Shown here in pieces: positions 8,358-16,969 of a stretch of 64,000 bases of DNA. Position 1 is the stretch's first letter. Every line of letters starts with the position of its first letter. The stretch comes from Streptomyces sp. SJL17-4 (GTDB lineage: Bacteria; Actinomycetota; Actinomycetes; Streptomycetales; Streptomycetaceae): the NCBI RefSeq assembly GCF_036826855.1, contig NZ_CP104578.1:1178001-1242000 (forward strand), in the 5' to 3' direction. The notes below the pieces were generated by a model. That model made no database searches. It was given only the letters and a program-made list of their open reading frames with translations, and was not told where the DNA came from. The position numbers were made by a program, and so were the translations under genes.

Positions 8358-8381
8358 CTCTACCCTAACGTTAGAGTAGAG
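8358..8381. promoter_or_regulatory. MerR-type operator
   Basis: CTCTACCCTAAC / GTTAGAGTAGAG form a 24-bp palindrome with 11 of 12 pairs matching, 56 bases before the MerR start. MerR regulators bind such palindromes in the spacer of the target promoter. The 8039-8436 intergenic region also holds the SulP leader, GC-rich and with no other feature that I can see. Confidence 0.7.
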
Positions 8382-8436
8382 GTCGGAGCGGTACGGGACG
8401 CGGCCCGCTACGAGGAGAAGGGCCAGGACCACGGGC

Positions 8437-8850
8437 GTGGACGACAAGCACATGCAGATCGGCGAGGTCGCCGCGAGGACCGAGCTGTCCCTGCGCACCA
8501 TCCGGCACTACGAGGAGACCGGCCTCGTCATCCCCTCCGCCCGCTCACAGGGCGGCTTCCGCCTCTACACCGAGACCGACGTCGCCCGCCTCATGGTCAT
8601 CCGCCGCATGAAGCCGCTCGGCTTCACCCTGGACCAGATGCGCGACCTGCTCGACGCCACCGACCGCCTCGACGCGGAGACCGGCCTCGACACCAGCGAG
8701 CGCGAGGTGCTGCTGGAGCGGGTGCGGACCTACCGGCAGGCCGCCGACGAACAGGTGGAGAAGCTGCGCGTCCAGCTGGCACGCGCCGAGGACTTCGCCG
8801 CCACCCTGGGCGCCCGCCTGGAGCGGAACGCTCCGACCACCCGAGCCTAG
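8437..8850 (+). CDS. MerR-family transcriptional regulator
   Basis: The 137-aa protein has the MerR winged helix at residues 6-75: MQIGEVAARTELSLRTIRHY, then EETGLVIPSARSQGGFRLYTE. A dimerisation coiled coil follows (VLLERVRTYRQAADEQVEKL). There is no cluster of C-terminal cysteines, so it is unlikely to be a mercury or copper sensor, and the ligand is unknown. GTG 8437 is the likely start. It faces away from SulP across a MerR-like palindrome, so it probably controls both genes. It is cargo of the 3.1-kb derivative. Confidence 0.85.
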   Translation: MDDKHMQIGEVAARTELSLRTIRHYEETGLVIPSARSQGGFRLYTETDVARLMVIRRMKPLGFTLDQMRDLLDATDRLDAETGLDTSEREVLLERVRTYRQAADEQVEKLRVQLARAEDFAATLGARLERNAPTTRA

Positions 8851-8998
8851 AACCGCCGCGTCACCTCCCGGCCGGTACCGCCTGATCCGGCAGGCGGCGC
8901 CGCCCGGGCACGGCCAAGCAACCAGGGTTGTGATCGATCATCCCCGGCCATGCGGGAGCGGATCACCGGTGCCCCTCTCCCGCATGGCAGTTGAGGAA

Positions 8999-9100
8999 AT
9001 GCCACGTGCGTGAGACTGGCCAGCGGTGCCATCGACCTGAGACAGCGGAAGAACCGCTGGTCACGATCACGGCCAGTGCCACGAGCGGCGAGCCCCTACA
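8999..9100 (-). repeat. internal right transposon end
   Basis: Three sites, read on the minus strand, match those at the outer right end: 9076-9094 (the site adjoining the terminus), 9026-9043 (GTCTCAGGTCGATGGCAC) and 8999-9016 (GTCTCACGCACGTGGCAT). The terminus reads CCCCTACA, one base different from the outer CCCTACA end (GAGC versus GAGA before it). Five bases (ACAGC, 9101-9105) separate it from the next left end. Confidence 0.8.
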
Positions 9101-9105
9101 ACAGC

Positions 9106-9181
9106 TGTAGGGTCTCAAATTTCGTGGCCAAATCTCCGACTGCATGGCCACCGGTTGGCCAGTTGGCCATGCCACTGAGAC
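9106..9181 (+). repeat. internal left transposon end
   Basis: TGTAGGGTCTC at 9106-9116 is identical to the outer left terminus. Sites lie at 9112-9130, 9132-9150 and, inverted, 9164-9181, spaced exactly as at 6042-6117. It directly precedes the intact transposition operon and is probably its native left end. Confidence 0.85.
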
Positions 9182-9294
9182 GCGCATGTCCGCGGCGTCA
9201 CTCGTTCGAGTGTCGGCTGAATCGTACGCTTCCCCGCTTCCCCTCACCGTAGAACGCTGGTACCCCTGACGCTCGCGCTGACCGTGAGGGGGAT

Positions 9295-10014
9295 ATGGAC
9301 CTTTCTGCTGCGACGGTGAGCATTCGCTGCTCCGGGGACACCTCACAGGTGGACCAGCTCTGGGCTGCTGTGCCTCTTTGTCGGCTGCAGGCGGCTGCAC
9401 CGTGGAGAACCTTCCGCTGGTACCGGGGGCAGAGGCATTACTCGGGTACCCACTGGTCCTCGACGGTGCGAGATCACGTGATCTACGAATCACGCCTCGA
9501 ACTCGCCCGGCTTCTATACGCCGACTTCGATGTCGATGTCCGGCACATCGTGGCCCAGCCGTTCCTGCTGAAGTCGGTGGTGGACGGCAAGATCCAGAAG
9601 CATGTGCCGGACTTCCTGCTGATGACCAGGCATGGCGCGGTGATCGTTGACGTGAAGCCGCACAGTCGGCGAGACGATCCGGCCTTCCGACTGACCAGCG
9701 GCTGGACGCGAGAGCTGGTCGAAGCCCGCGGTTGGCGCTATGAGCTCTGGAGTGAGCCACCGGCCGCTGAGCTGGCGAACCTCCGCTTCCTGGCAGGCTT
9801 TCGGAGAGCCTGGCTGTTCAACTCCCACCTCCTCAAGGCCCTCGCGAGCGCACCGCTGGACGGCATGCCGCTTGGACAGACAGCACGCCTCCTTCCCGAC
9901 TTCCCCAGACCCCAGGTGAAGGCGGGCATCTTCCACTTGCTGTGGACCAACCACCTACTCACCGACCTCCTGACACCCCTCGGGCCGACGCATACCTTGA
10001 GGAGACCAACATGA
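9295..10014 (+). CDS. tnsA: TnsA-like transposase endonuclease subunit
   Basis: The 239-aa protein should cut the 5' ends of the transposon so that it moves by cut-and-paste with TnsB. The restriction-endonuclease-like core is visible: E65 in VIYESRLEL, D106 in KHVPDFLL, and K121 in VIVDVKPHS. These correspond to the Glu-Asp-Lys triad known for TnsA. ATG 9295 follows GAGGGGG. The stop overlaps the tnsB start by four bases (ATGA). It lies 114 bases inside the internal left end. A second, broken copy lies at 6129-6330. Confidence 0.88.
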   Translation: MDLSAATVSIRCSGDTSQVDQLWAAVPLCRLQAAAPWRTFRWYRGQRHYSGTHWSSTVRDHVIYESRLELARLLYADFDVDVRHIVAQPFLLKSVVDGKIQKHVPDFLLMTRHGAVIVDVKPHSRRDDPAFRLTSGWTRELVEARGWRYELWSEPPAAELANLRFLAGFRRAWLFNSHLLKALASAPLDGMPLGQTARLLPDFPRPQVKAGIFHLLWTNHLLTDLLTPLGPTHTLRRPT

Positions 10015-12137
10015 GTGGAGCAGGTGCTCGGGTCGGGGTGGGTGCCCGGTTTCGGTACGACGGTGAGACGGTCGAGATCGTCGAAATGGCGGCGACGGCA
10101 TCGGGTAATGAGGTAGTTCTCAAGGACGCTCATGGACATTTCCTGCGGCTCTCGCTGCGAGAGCTGCTGTTCTCCGATAGAGCCGCGATCATCCCCGACG
10201 GCCCAAGGCCGGCTTGTGAAACGGAAGACGAGATCGCATCCGTCGTCCTCGGTCAGCTCGACGAGACGGCACGGCGGGAGATCCTTGAGCGTGCAGCACA
10301 CGTGCGGGAGACCCTGACAGGATTCCGCTCCGGCACCTCAGAACTGCCCAGCTCCGGGGAACCGCGGCCAGAGTATGAGCCAAGCCGACCGCTGCTGGAG
10401 CGCTACAGGTCGAAGGCAGCGGAACTGGGAGTGGGCGAACGCACCGTACGGCGGTGGGCGGCGGCCTTTCAGGCAGGTGGTGAGGCTGGCCTGGCGACGC
10501 ACGGCAATGGGAGCGCGGGGAACGGCCGACCTCGAGTCGACGACCGCTGGGCGGAGGTGGCTCTGGAGGTGATGGTTGAGCACACTGGGGAGTCGAAGCC
10601 TTCGCGCACCATGGTGATCGAGCGGACGAGGGCCCGGGTGGTTGCGCGGTTCGGCCCGGATGTGGTGCCGCAGCCGAGTCGGGCGACGGCCTTTCGGTTG
10701 CTGGCTGAGCTGGAGAACCGGCACCCCCTGTTCCGGTTGAGTGCGAAGCGGAACCGGGACATCGCTGCTCGGCCGGATGGTCCGTACGGGAAGCTGCGGC
10801 CGACTCGTCCGGGTGAGTACCTGCTGATGGACTCGACCCGTCTGGACGTGTTCGCTCTCGACCCGGTCACGCTGCGCTGGGTGCAGGCGGAGCTCAGTGT
10901 GGGGATGGACTGGTACACGCGGTGCATTACGGGGATCCGGGTGACGCCGGTTGCGACGAAGGCGGTCGACGTCAGCGCGGTTCTCTACCAGGCGTTCCGT
11001 CCGAGGCCCGCGGGCCGGGACTGGCCGCGGCACGCCGTGTGGCCGGAGCACGGGATCCCGCGGTCGGTGCTGGTGGACGTCGACGCCGTGGAAGGACCGG
11101 GGCTCGCGAGCCCGGTGATCGTGCCGGAGACGCTGGTCGTCGACCACGGCAAGGTCTACGTCTCGGAGCATCTGACAAGCGTGTGCCGGCGGATGGGGAT
11201 CTCGATCCAGCCGGCCCGGCTGCGGACGGGCCGGGACAAGGGCCCGGTCGAGCGGTTCTTCCGCACTCTGCGGGAAGACCTGTTGCAGGCCCTGCCGGGT
11301 TACAAGGGTCCGGACATCCAGGGTCGCGGCGAGAGGCCGGAGGCGGAGGCGTTCTTCTACCTGGACGAGCTGGAGGCGATCATCCGTGAGTGGGTGGCCG
11401 TGGTTTACCACCACCGGCCGCATGCGGGGCTCGTCGACCCTGGCGTGCCGGGGCTACGGCTGTCGCCGGCCACGATGTTCGAGCACGGTGTTGCCCGGGC
11501 CGGGTACCTCGAGGTGCCCCGCGATCCGGACCTGGCGTTTGAGTTCCTCCAGACGAGGTGGCGCACGGTTCAGCACTACGGGGTCGAGATCGACCGGCGC
11601 CGGTACAACGGGCCAGCCCTCACGAAGCTGAAAGGGGTGCGCAGCCCGTACCGGGGACCGGTCAAGAATGGCTGGCCGTTTCAGGTGGATCCCGACGACA
11701 TCACCCGGATCTACTTCCGTGACCCGGACGAGCGTCAGTGGCGCACCCTGCATTGGGAACATGCCCCGGGCACGGAGATGCCGTTGAGCGAAGACGCACT
11801 GGCGTTCGCACGGAAGCTGGCCGCGGCGAAGTACCGCTACCCCGACGACCGGCTGGCGATCGCCGATCTGCTGGAGCGGTGGAACCTGGGGCTGGGCCAT
11901 ACCCTCGCTGAGCGGCGCATGGCCCTGCGGCTCTCGCGCGAGCACTCCGCCATCGAACTTCCCACCACTGGGGAGCCACCGGTGCCGATGCTTCCCTCGG
12001 TGCGCCGGGCTCTGGGCCAGGGATCGGAAGCTGGTCCGGGCCGGGGCATGCCGCTGGATCAGGCGGAGTCGGAAGGCGGCGATGACGACGAGGCGGATCT
12101 CGACGACTTCTACGCCGACGCCCTGGACGACGCATGA
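10011..12137 (+). CDS. tnsB: TnsB-like DDE transposase
   Basis: The 708-aa protein joins transposon 3' ends to the target. Its integrase core has D274 (LLMDSTRLD), D378 (VVDHGKVY) and E414 (GPVERFFR), with exactly 35 residues between the last two. The N-terminal 170 residues include a helix-turn-helix (LGVGERTVRRWAAAFQAGGE) for binding the GTCTCA-type end sites. A Mu-type C-terminal β-barrel follows the core (RYNGPALTKLKG…YFRDPDERQWRTL). ATG 10011 is preceded by GAGGAG and overlaps tnsA. The acidic C-terminal tail (GGDDDEADLDDF) probably contacts TnsC, as in Tn7. Confidence 0.92.
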   Translation: MSGAGARVGVGARFRYDGETVEIVEMAATASGNEVVLKDAHGHFLRLSLRELLFSDRAAIIPDGPRPACETEDEIASVVLGQLDETARREILERAAHVRETLTGFRSGTSELPSSGEPRPEYEPSRPLLERYRSKAAELGVGERTVRRWAAAFQAGGEAGLATHGNGSAGNGRPRVDDRWAEVALEVMVEHTGESKPSRTMVIERTRARVVARFGPDVVPQPSRATAFRLLAELENRHPLFRLSAKRNRDIAARPDGPYGKLRPTRPGEYLLMDSTRLDVFALDPVTLRWVQAELSVGMDWYTRCITGIRVTPVATKAVDVSAVLYQAFRPRPAGRDWPRHAVWPEHGIPRSVLVDVDAVEGPGLASPVIVPETLVVDHGKVYVSEHLTSVCRRMGISIQPARLRTGRDKGPVERFFRTLREDLLQALPGYKGPDIQGRGERPEAEAFFYLDELEAIIREWVAVVYHHRPHAGLVDPGVPGLRLSPATMFEHGVARAGYLEVPRDPDLAFEFLQTRWRTVQHYGVEIDRRRYNGPALTKLKGVRSPYRGPVKNGWPFQVDPDDITRIYFRDPDERQWRTLHWEHAPGTEMPLSEDALAFARKLAAAKYRYPDDRLAIADLLERWNLGLGHTLAERRMALRLSREHSAIELPTTGEPPVPMLPSVRRALGQGSEAGPGRGMPLDQAESEGGDDDEADLDDFYADALDDA

Positions 12138-13243
12138 ACGGCCGACCGTCGCTGGCGGGCGCGACGTTGTCCCGCAAGGAGGACTTCAAGGCGTTCGCGG
12201 ACGCTCCACGCCGGCGTCAGCCGGACCTGCTCACACCAAGCCAGCTGACCGCGCTCAGTAAGTCGGCACGGGCGGAGTACGACCGCGACCGGCGCGAGTG
12301 GCACGCCAACCTGGGGCCGCTCCGCACCCCGCAGCTGACCTCCCTGCACGAGGACCTGTGGGACATCGTCGACAGCAACCAGCAGGACGGCGACAAGGCC
12401 AAAGGCGCCGTGGCCGTCGACGCCTTCCCTGGACTGGGCAAGACCACCGCGGTGCTCGCCTTCGCACAGGACTTTCACCGCCGCGAGATCGCCGAACACG
12501 GCGCGTTCACCGCCCAGGGGCATGAACGGTGGCCGGTGTGCCGGGTGGGCCTGACCGGCAACACCGGCATGAAGGACCTGAACCGGGCGATGCTGGAGTT
12601 CTTCGGCCACCCCGGACGCCAGACGTCCACCGCCGCCCAGCTCGGGCTCCAGGCACTGGACTGCGTGCTGTCCTGCGAGGTCCGCCTGCTGATCCTGGAC
12701 GACCTACACTTCCTGAAATGGCGCCGGACCAGCGGCATCGAGGTCAGCAACCACCTGAAGTGGATCGCCAACGAGTTCCCCGTCACCCTCCTCAAGGTCG
12801 GCGTCGGGCTGGCGGACAAGGGCCTGTTCAGCGAGGGCGAGGCCCTCGGCGAGACCGTGCTGGCCCAGACCGGGCGGCGCACCACCCGTCTGGACATGCC
12901 GCCCTTCACCATCGACACCGAGCAGGGCCGCCGCCAGTGGCGTCAGCTGCTGCTCGCCCTGGAACAGCGCATCGTCCTGACGCGGGCCTATCCAGGCATG
13001 CTCGCCGACGACCTGCCCGACTACCTCTTCACCCGGAGCACCGGGCACATCGGGTCCCTGATGACGCTGATCAACCGCGGCTGCCAACGCGCCCAGCGCA
13101 CCGGCGCCGAACACCTCACCAGAGACCTCCTCGACCAGGTCCGCAACGACGAGGCCGCCGAACAGGCCCGCCGCGAACTCGAATACGCCTTCCGCGCGGG
13201 GAAGGCCACCAGCCGTCCCCACGGCGTTCGGACCGCCGGGTGA
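12134..13243 (+). CDS. tnsC: TnsC/TniB-like AAA+ ATPase
   Basis: The 369-aa AAA+ regulator links target selection to the transposase. Walker A is GLGKTT at residues 100-105 and Walker B is LLILDDLHF with D189-D190. The sensor region VTLLKVGVGLADKG and the C-terminal lid (RSTGHIGSLMTLINRGCQRA) are typical of TniB/TnsC. Start ATG 12134 overlaps the tnsB stop (ATGA), and its own stop overlaps tniQ (GTGA). All four transposition genes are thus coupled. It appears intact. Confidence 0.9.
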   Translation: MNGRPSLAGATLSRKEDFKAFADAPRRRQPDLLTPSQLTALSKSARAEYDRDRREWHANLGPLRTPQLTSLHEDLWDIVDSNQQDGDKAKGAVAVDAFPGLGKTTAVLAFAQDFHRREIAEHGAFTAQGHERWPVCRVGLTGNTGMKDLNRAMLEFFGHPGRQTSTAAQLGLQALDCVLSCEVRLLILDDLHFLKWRRTSGIEVSNHLKWIANEFPVTLLKVGVGLADKGLFSEGEALGETVLAQTGRRTTRLDMPPFTIDTEQGRRQWRQLLLALEQRIVLTRAYPGMLADDLPDYLFTRSTGHIGSLMTLINRGCQRAQRTGAEHLTRDLLDQVRNDEAAEQARRELEYAFRAGKATSRPHGVRTAG

Positions 13244-15423
13244 GCCCGGCACGGCGAACCTTGCCAATCCGGTACGCCCCGTATCCGGGCGAGGCTTTGG
13301 ATTCCTGGCTGGAGGCATTCGCCGCCCGGCTGAGCTGCCCCTTCACCGACGTGCTCGGCGCACTCGGACTCCCGAACCGTGACCCGGCCGTGGCCGCCCC
13401 GGTCCTGCCCCGCTGGACGACCGTGGCCACTCCCGACGAGCTGTCCGTCATCACCGAAGTCACCGGAGTCGCCGCCGATGTTCTCACGGCCATGACCCTG
13501 CAACCGTACGACGGCCACGCCGTGGTGATCGTGCCCGGACAGCGCCGCGTGCACCGGCAGGCCCTATGGGGACGGGCAGGGTCCCGGTACTGCCCCACCT
13601 GCCTGGAGGAAACCGGTGGCCGCTGGCAGCTGACCTGGCGACTGGGCTGGTCCTTCGCCTGCACCCGTCACCACGTCCTGCTCGCCGACCGCTGTCCGGC
13701 CTGTCTACGCACCCCCCGACTGCGCTCCCACCCCCGCCGGGAAGTGCCCCGCCCCGGCCTGTGTTCCAGCGCGGCCCTGGCCGGCGGCCCACGCCCACGA
13801 CGCTGCCACCACCCCCTGACCGACACCCCGGTCACCGCCCTCACGCCCGGCGGAGCCCTGGAGGAGACCCAGCGCCTGATCGACACCGCACTCGCAGCCA
13901 CGGACCGGATGGTGCACTGGCCCTTGTACGGACCCGGTGGCGTGTCACTGCTTACAGCGCTGCGAGACGTGAAAAGCCTGGGAGCCCTGGTCCTCAATCA
14001 CGCGACGCCCACCGACCTACACCCTGTGGCTCCGGGCGAAGTCCTCGAACGCATGGAGCACTACCGGACCAACCCGCTGTCGGCACGCTCCCAGCGGCAC
14101 CCGAACACCCAGCGCAGCGACGTGCACAGCTATCAAGCGCCCGACGACGCCGCGGCAACCGCAGTGGCGACCACGGCGGCGCTTCGAATCCTGTGCGCCG
14201 CGGACATCCCCGCAGCAGCCGACGCCGCACGATGGCTGACCGAGCGGGTGGCCGCCTCCGGCCGCCCCCTCTATCCCGCCGGCGTCGTCTCCGTCGGAGG
14301 GACGCTCTCACCCGTCCTCGAAGCGTCCCTGCGCTGCAGCCGGGAGTCACAGATCATGCCGGTCTACCGGCTGCGCCACCGCACCGCTGCCCACTCCACC
14401 AGGCCCCCGGCCAACCACGACGCCAGGGCGGACATGCTGCCATCAGCCCTGTGGCCCGAGTGGGCGCTGCGCCTTTCACCGCGCCATTCCAACGGCAGAC
14501 CCGCAGCAAAGCGCACGGACGAGCTCCTGTCCGTGGCCTGTCTCCTCGTCGGCAACACCACCTCGATCCCGGCCGCCATCCGGCTGACTGGCACCACGGT
14601 AACCAGCCACAACGTCTCCACACTCATCGCCGACCTCACCCGCCGCACCGACTGCGCCGACGTCCTGCACGCCTTGATCCTCCTGGCCGACCACCTCGAC
14701 CAGCACGGCACCGCCATCGACTACGCACGCCGGCGCGCCCTGTTCACCAAACATGCCCGCTTCATCGACCCCCGCTGCTGGAACGATCTACAGCGCCGCC
14801 TACGCTCGACCGGCGCCCCCAACGTCGCACACGCCCAGCGCTGGATCTTCCACACCCTGACGGGCTCGCCGCCACACCTCGCCCACCCGGACTTGGCGCC
14901 GGCCGCCGGAGCGCAGCGCCAGCAGTACCAGCGCTTCCGCTGGAGGATCCTTCCCGCCGAAGCCGACCTGCTCACCCACACCGCGCAAGAACTCCTCGAC
15001 GAGCACGGCATCGGCGAACCCCTCCAGTGGACGCCCCGTCTCCCCGCCCGCGCCCTGCGCCACCTCGCTCTCCCCGGACCCGACCCGGACAGCATCACCA
15101 TCGCCCAGCTTCACCAGGCAGTGCCTGGCGGGGATTTCTCCATTGCCCAGCTCGCGCGCACGCTGAACACCACCACGGCCCACGTCATCTGCCTGCTGTC
15201 CCAGCACCCCGTCGACTGGAGCCCGCCCCGATTCCGCCGTACCCAGCACACCGCCACCCGCCTGGAACAGTGGCGCACCTGGTACGAACAGGACCACCTC
15301 TCGCTCCAGGCCATCGCCGAACGTGAAGGAACCAGCCTCGCCACTGTGCGTCTCGCCTTCCTCAAAAACGGGGTCCCGCTGCGCCCCGCCGGGTCATATC
15401 CGGGGCGCCCTCGGCGGAAGTGA
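13240..15423 (+). CDS. tniQ: TniQ-family target-selection protein (long form)
   Basis: GTG 13240 overlaps the tnsC stop. The 727-aa protein starts with a TniQ domain (LPIRYAPYPGEALDSWLEAF…) and a zinc site: C118/C121 (YCPTCLEE), C141 with the following His pair (FACTRHH), and C152/C155 (CPACL). TniQ/TnsD proteins bind the attachment sequence and recruit TnsC. The length is close to TnsD rather than the short TniQ of Tn5053. The C-terminal 400 residues hold further helix-turn-helix-like segments (LAQTL-type, AIAEREGTSLATVRLAFLKN). This suggests sequence-specific target recognition. Confidence 0.85.
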   Translation: MSPARRTLPIRYAPYPGEALDSWLEAFAARLSCPFTDVLGALGLPNRDPAVAAPVLPRWTTVATPDELSVITEVTGVAADVLTAMTLQPYDGHAVVIVPGQRRVHRQALWGRAGSRYCPTCLEETGGRWQLTWRLGWSFACTRHHVLLADRCPACLRTPRLRSHPRREVPRPGLCSSAALAGGPRPRRCHHPLTDTPVTALTPGGALEETQRLIDTALAATDRMVHWPLYGPGGVSLLTALRDVKSLGALVLNHATPTDLHPVAPGEVLERMEHYRTNPLSARSQRHPNTQRSDVHSYQAPDDAAATAVATTAALRILCAADIPAAADAARWLTERVAASGRPLYPAGVVSVGGTLSPVLEASLRCSRESQIMPVYRLRHRTAAHSTRPPANHDARADMLPSALWPEWALRLSPRHSNGRPAAKRTDELLSVACLLVGNTTSIPAAIRLTGTTVTSHNVSTLIADLTRRTDCADVLHALILLADHLDQHGTAIDYARRRALFTKHARFIDPRCWNDLQRRLRSTGAPNVAHAQRWIFHTLTGSPPHLAHPDLAPAAGAQRQQYQRFRWRILPAEADLLTHTAQELLDEHGIGEPLQWTPRLPARALRHLALPGPDPDSITIAQLHQAVPGGDFSIAQLARTLNTTTAHVICLLSQHPVDWSPPRFRRTQHTATRLEQWRTWYEQDHLSLQAIAEREGTSLATVRLAFLKNGVPLRPAGSYPGRPRRK

Positions 15424-15558
15424 TCTTCCTTTGCCCGGGGAGAACAATGTGGGCCTCCTCCCGACTACTCGGGCAGAGGCCGGTGCAGTCGCCCGGCACG
15501 TCGCCAAACGCGACCCGGCCGCCCGCCGCCGGGGCTGAACCGCCGAACCGCACCGCAG

Positions 15559-15601
15559 AACAGCGAGAGGACCCCGGCCATGCCGGGGTCCTCTCGCTGT
15601 T
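15559..15601 (-). terminator. terminator of the decayed SulP copy
   Basis: Two 19-bp arms pair perfectly. Compared with 6480-6522, two base pairs have changed on both arms (A-T to C-G, G-C to A-T), so pairing is conserved. Confidence 0.8.
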
Positions 15602-15609
15602 GCGTGCTG

Positions 15610-16906
15610 TGTCAGTGGCTGCGCCGGTGAGCTTGCCGTGGAGGTCGGCGCTGGGGTCGTTCAGGCCGGTGATCTCGACGGTCTTGCCGCGCTGGGCGTA
15701 TTTGGTCTCGATGGCATCGAGGGCGGCGACGGAGGAGGCGTCCCAGATGTGGGCGGCGGACAGGTCGATGACGACCTTGTCGGGGTCGGTGGCGTAGTTG
15801 AACTGGCTGACGAGGTCGTTGGAGGAGGCGAAGAACAGCTCGCCGGTGACCCGGTAGACCACCGTCGTTCCTTCGGGGTCGACGACGGCAGTGACCTCGG
15901 CGAGGTGGGCGACGCGCTTGGCGAAGATCACCATGGCAGTGATTGAGCCGACGACGACGCCGATGGCGAGGTTATGGGTCGCCACGACGGCCGCGACGGT
16001 GATGACCATGACGGCGATCTCGCCGGCGGGCATCCGCCGAAGCGTCTTGGGGGCGATGGAGTGCCAATCGAAGGTCGCGAACGACACCGTGATCATGACG
16101 GCGACCAGGGCGGTCATGGGGATGTAGGAGACGACCGGGCCGAAGACGATGCACAGCACCATCAGGCAAGGCGCCGGCCAGAAAGGTGGACAGGCGGGTG
16201 CGGGCGCCGTAGACCTTCACGTTGATCATCGTCTGGCCGATCACGGCGCAGCCGCCCATGCCGCCGAAGAAGCCGGTGACGATGTTGGCGATGCCCTGGC
16301 CGATCGACTCGCGGGTCTTGTTCGAGTGGGTGTCGGTGATGTCGTCGACCAGCTTGGCGGTCATCAGCGACTCCATGAGGCCGACCAGCGCCATGGCGAA
16401 CGCGTAGGGGGCGATCGTCGTCAGGGTGTCGGGCACGTCGGGGAGCCGGGGACCGGCAGGGGAGGAGGGCAGGACGCCCTTGTCGCCGACGGTCGGCACC
16501 GCGATGGCCGCGCCGACGGTGATCACGGTCAGGGTCACGATGGAGACCAGCGGCGCCGGGATCACGGTGGTGATCCTCGGGAAGAACACCATCAGCGCCG
16601 GGCCGCCGGCGATCAGCGGATACACCGCCCACGGCACGTCCCGCATCTCTGGGACCTGGGCCAAGAAGATCAGGATCGCCAGCGCGTTGACGAAGCCGAC
16701 CATCACCGACCGCGGGATGCACCGCATCAGCTTCGCCACCCCCAGCGCGCCCAGGATCACCGGCGGTGATCATCGCCTGGCGTCCGCCGACGATCGAGAG
16801 GATCACGGCCATGGTGAAGGAGGCGAACAGGCCGATCGCGGGGGCGACACCGGCGATGATCGAGAAGGAGATCCCCTCGGGGATCAGGGCCAGGGCGACG
16901 ACCAGG
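15610..16906 (-). pseudogene. decayed second copy of the SulP transporter
   Basis: It aligns over nearly its full length with 6540-7935. The N-terminal coding part is cut off near 16,906, about 85 bases are missing around 16,760, a frameshift lies near 16,165, and a small deletion next to the stop extends the C-terminus. The STAS region is still readable (VVIDLSAAHIWDASSVAALD). The same 3' flank follows tniQ directly here. The tniQ-SulP junction is therefore the ancestral one, and the good copy now sits in the 3.1-kb derivative. Confidence 0.85.
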
Positions 16907-16969
16907 CAGTGCACGTCAGCCTCGATCTGCCTATCGGTGACCGGTTGGTGACCACTGATGCGATGCGGC

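Larger units (their letters stand above)
6042..9100. mobile_element. 3.1-kb non-autonomous derivative of the Tn7-like element
   Basis: It is bounded by a left end (6042) and a right end whose last bases are CCCCTACA (9100). It contains an inverted 5' scrap of tnsA, the last three codons plus stop of tniQ (CGGAAGTGA around 6338-6346), the SulP terminator, the SulP gene and the MerR gene. All of tnsB and tnsC and nearly all of tniQ are missing, so it could move only with enzymes supplied in trans. Its flanks (TATGT and ACAGC) do not match each other. Confidence 0.75.

Noticed and set aside
6368..8368. 666-aa rightward frame opposite SulP
   Set aside because: It has extreme Asp/Gly/His composition and no domain, and it runs through the SulP terminator. 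It is the antisense shadow of a clear transporter gene.
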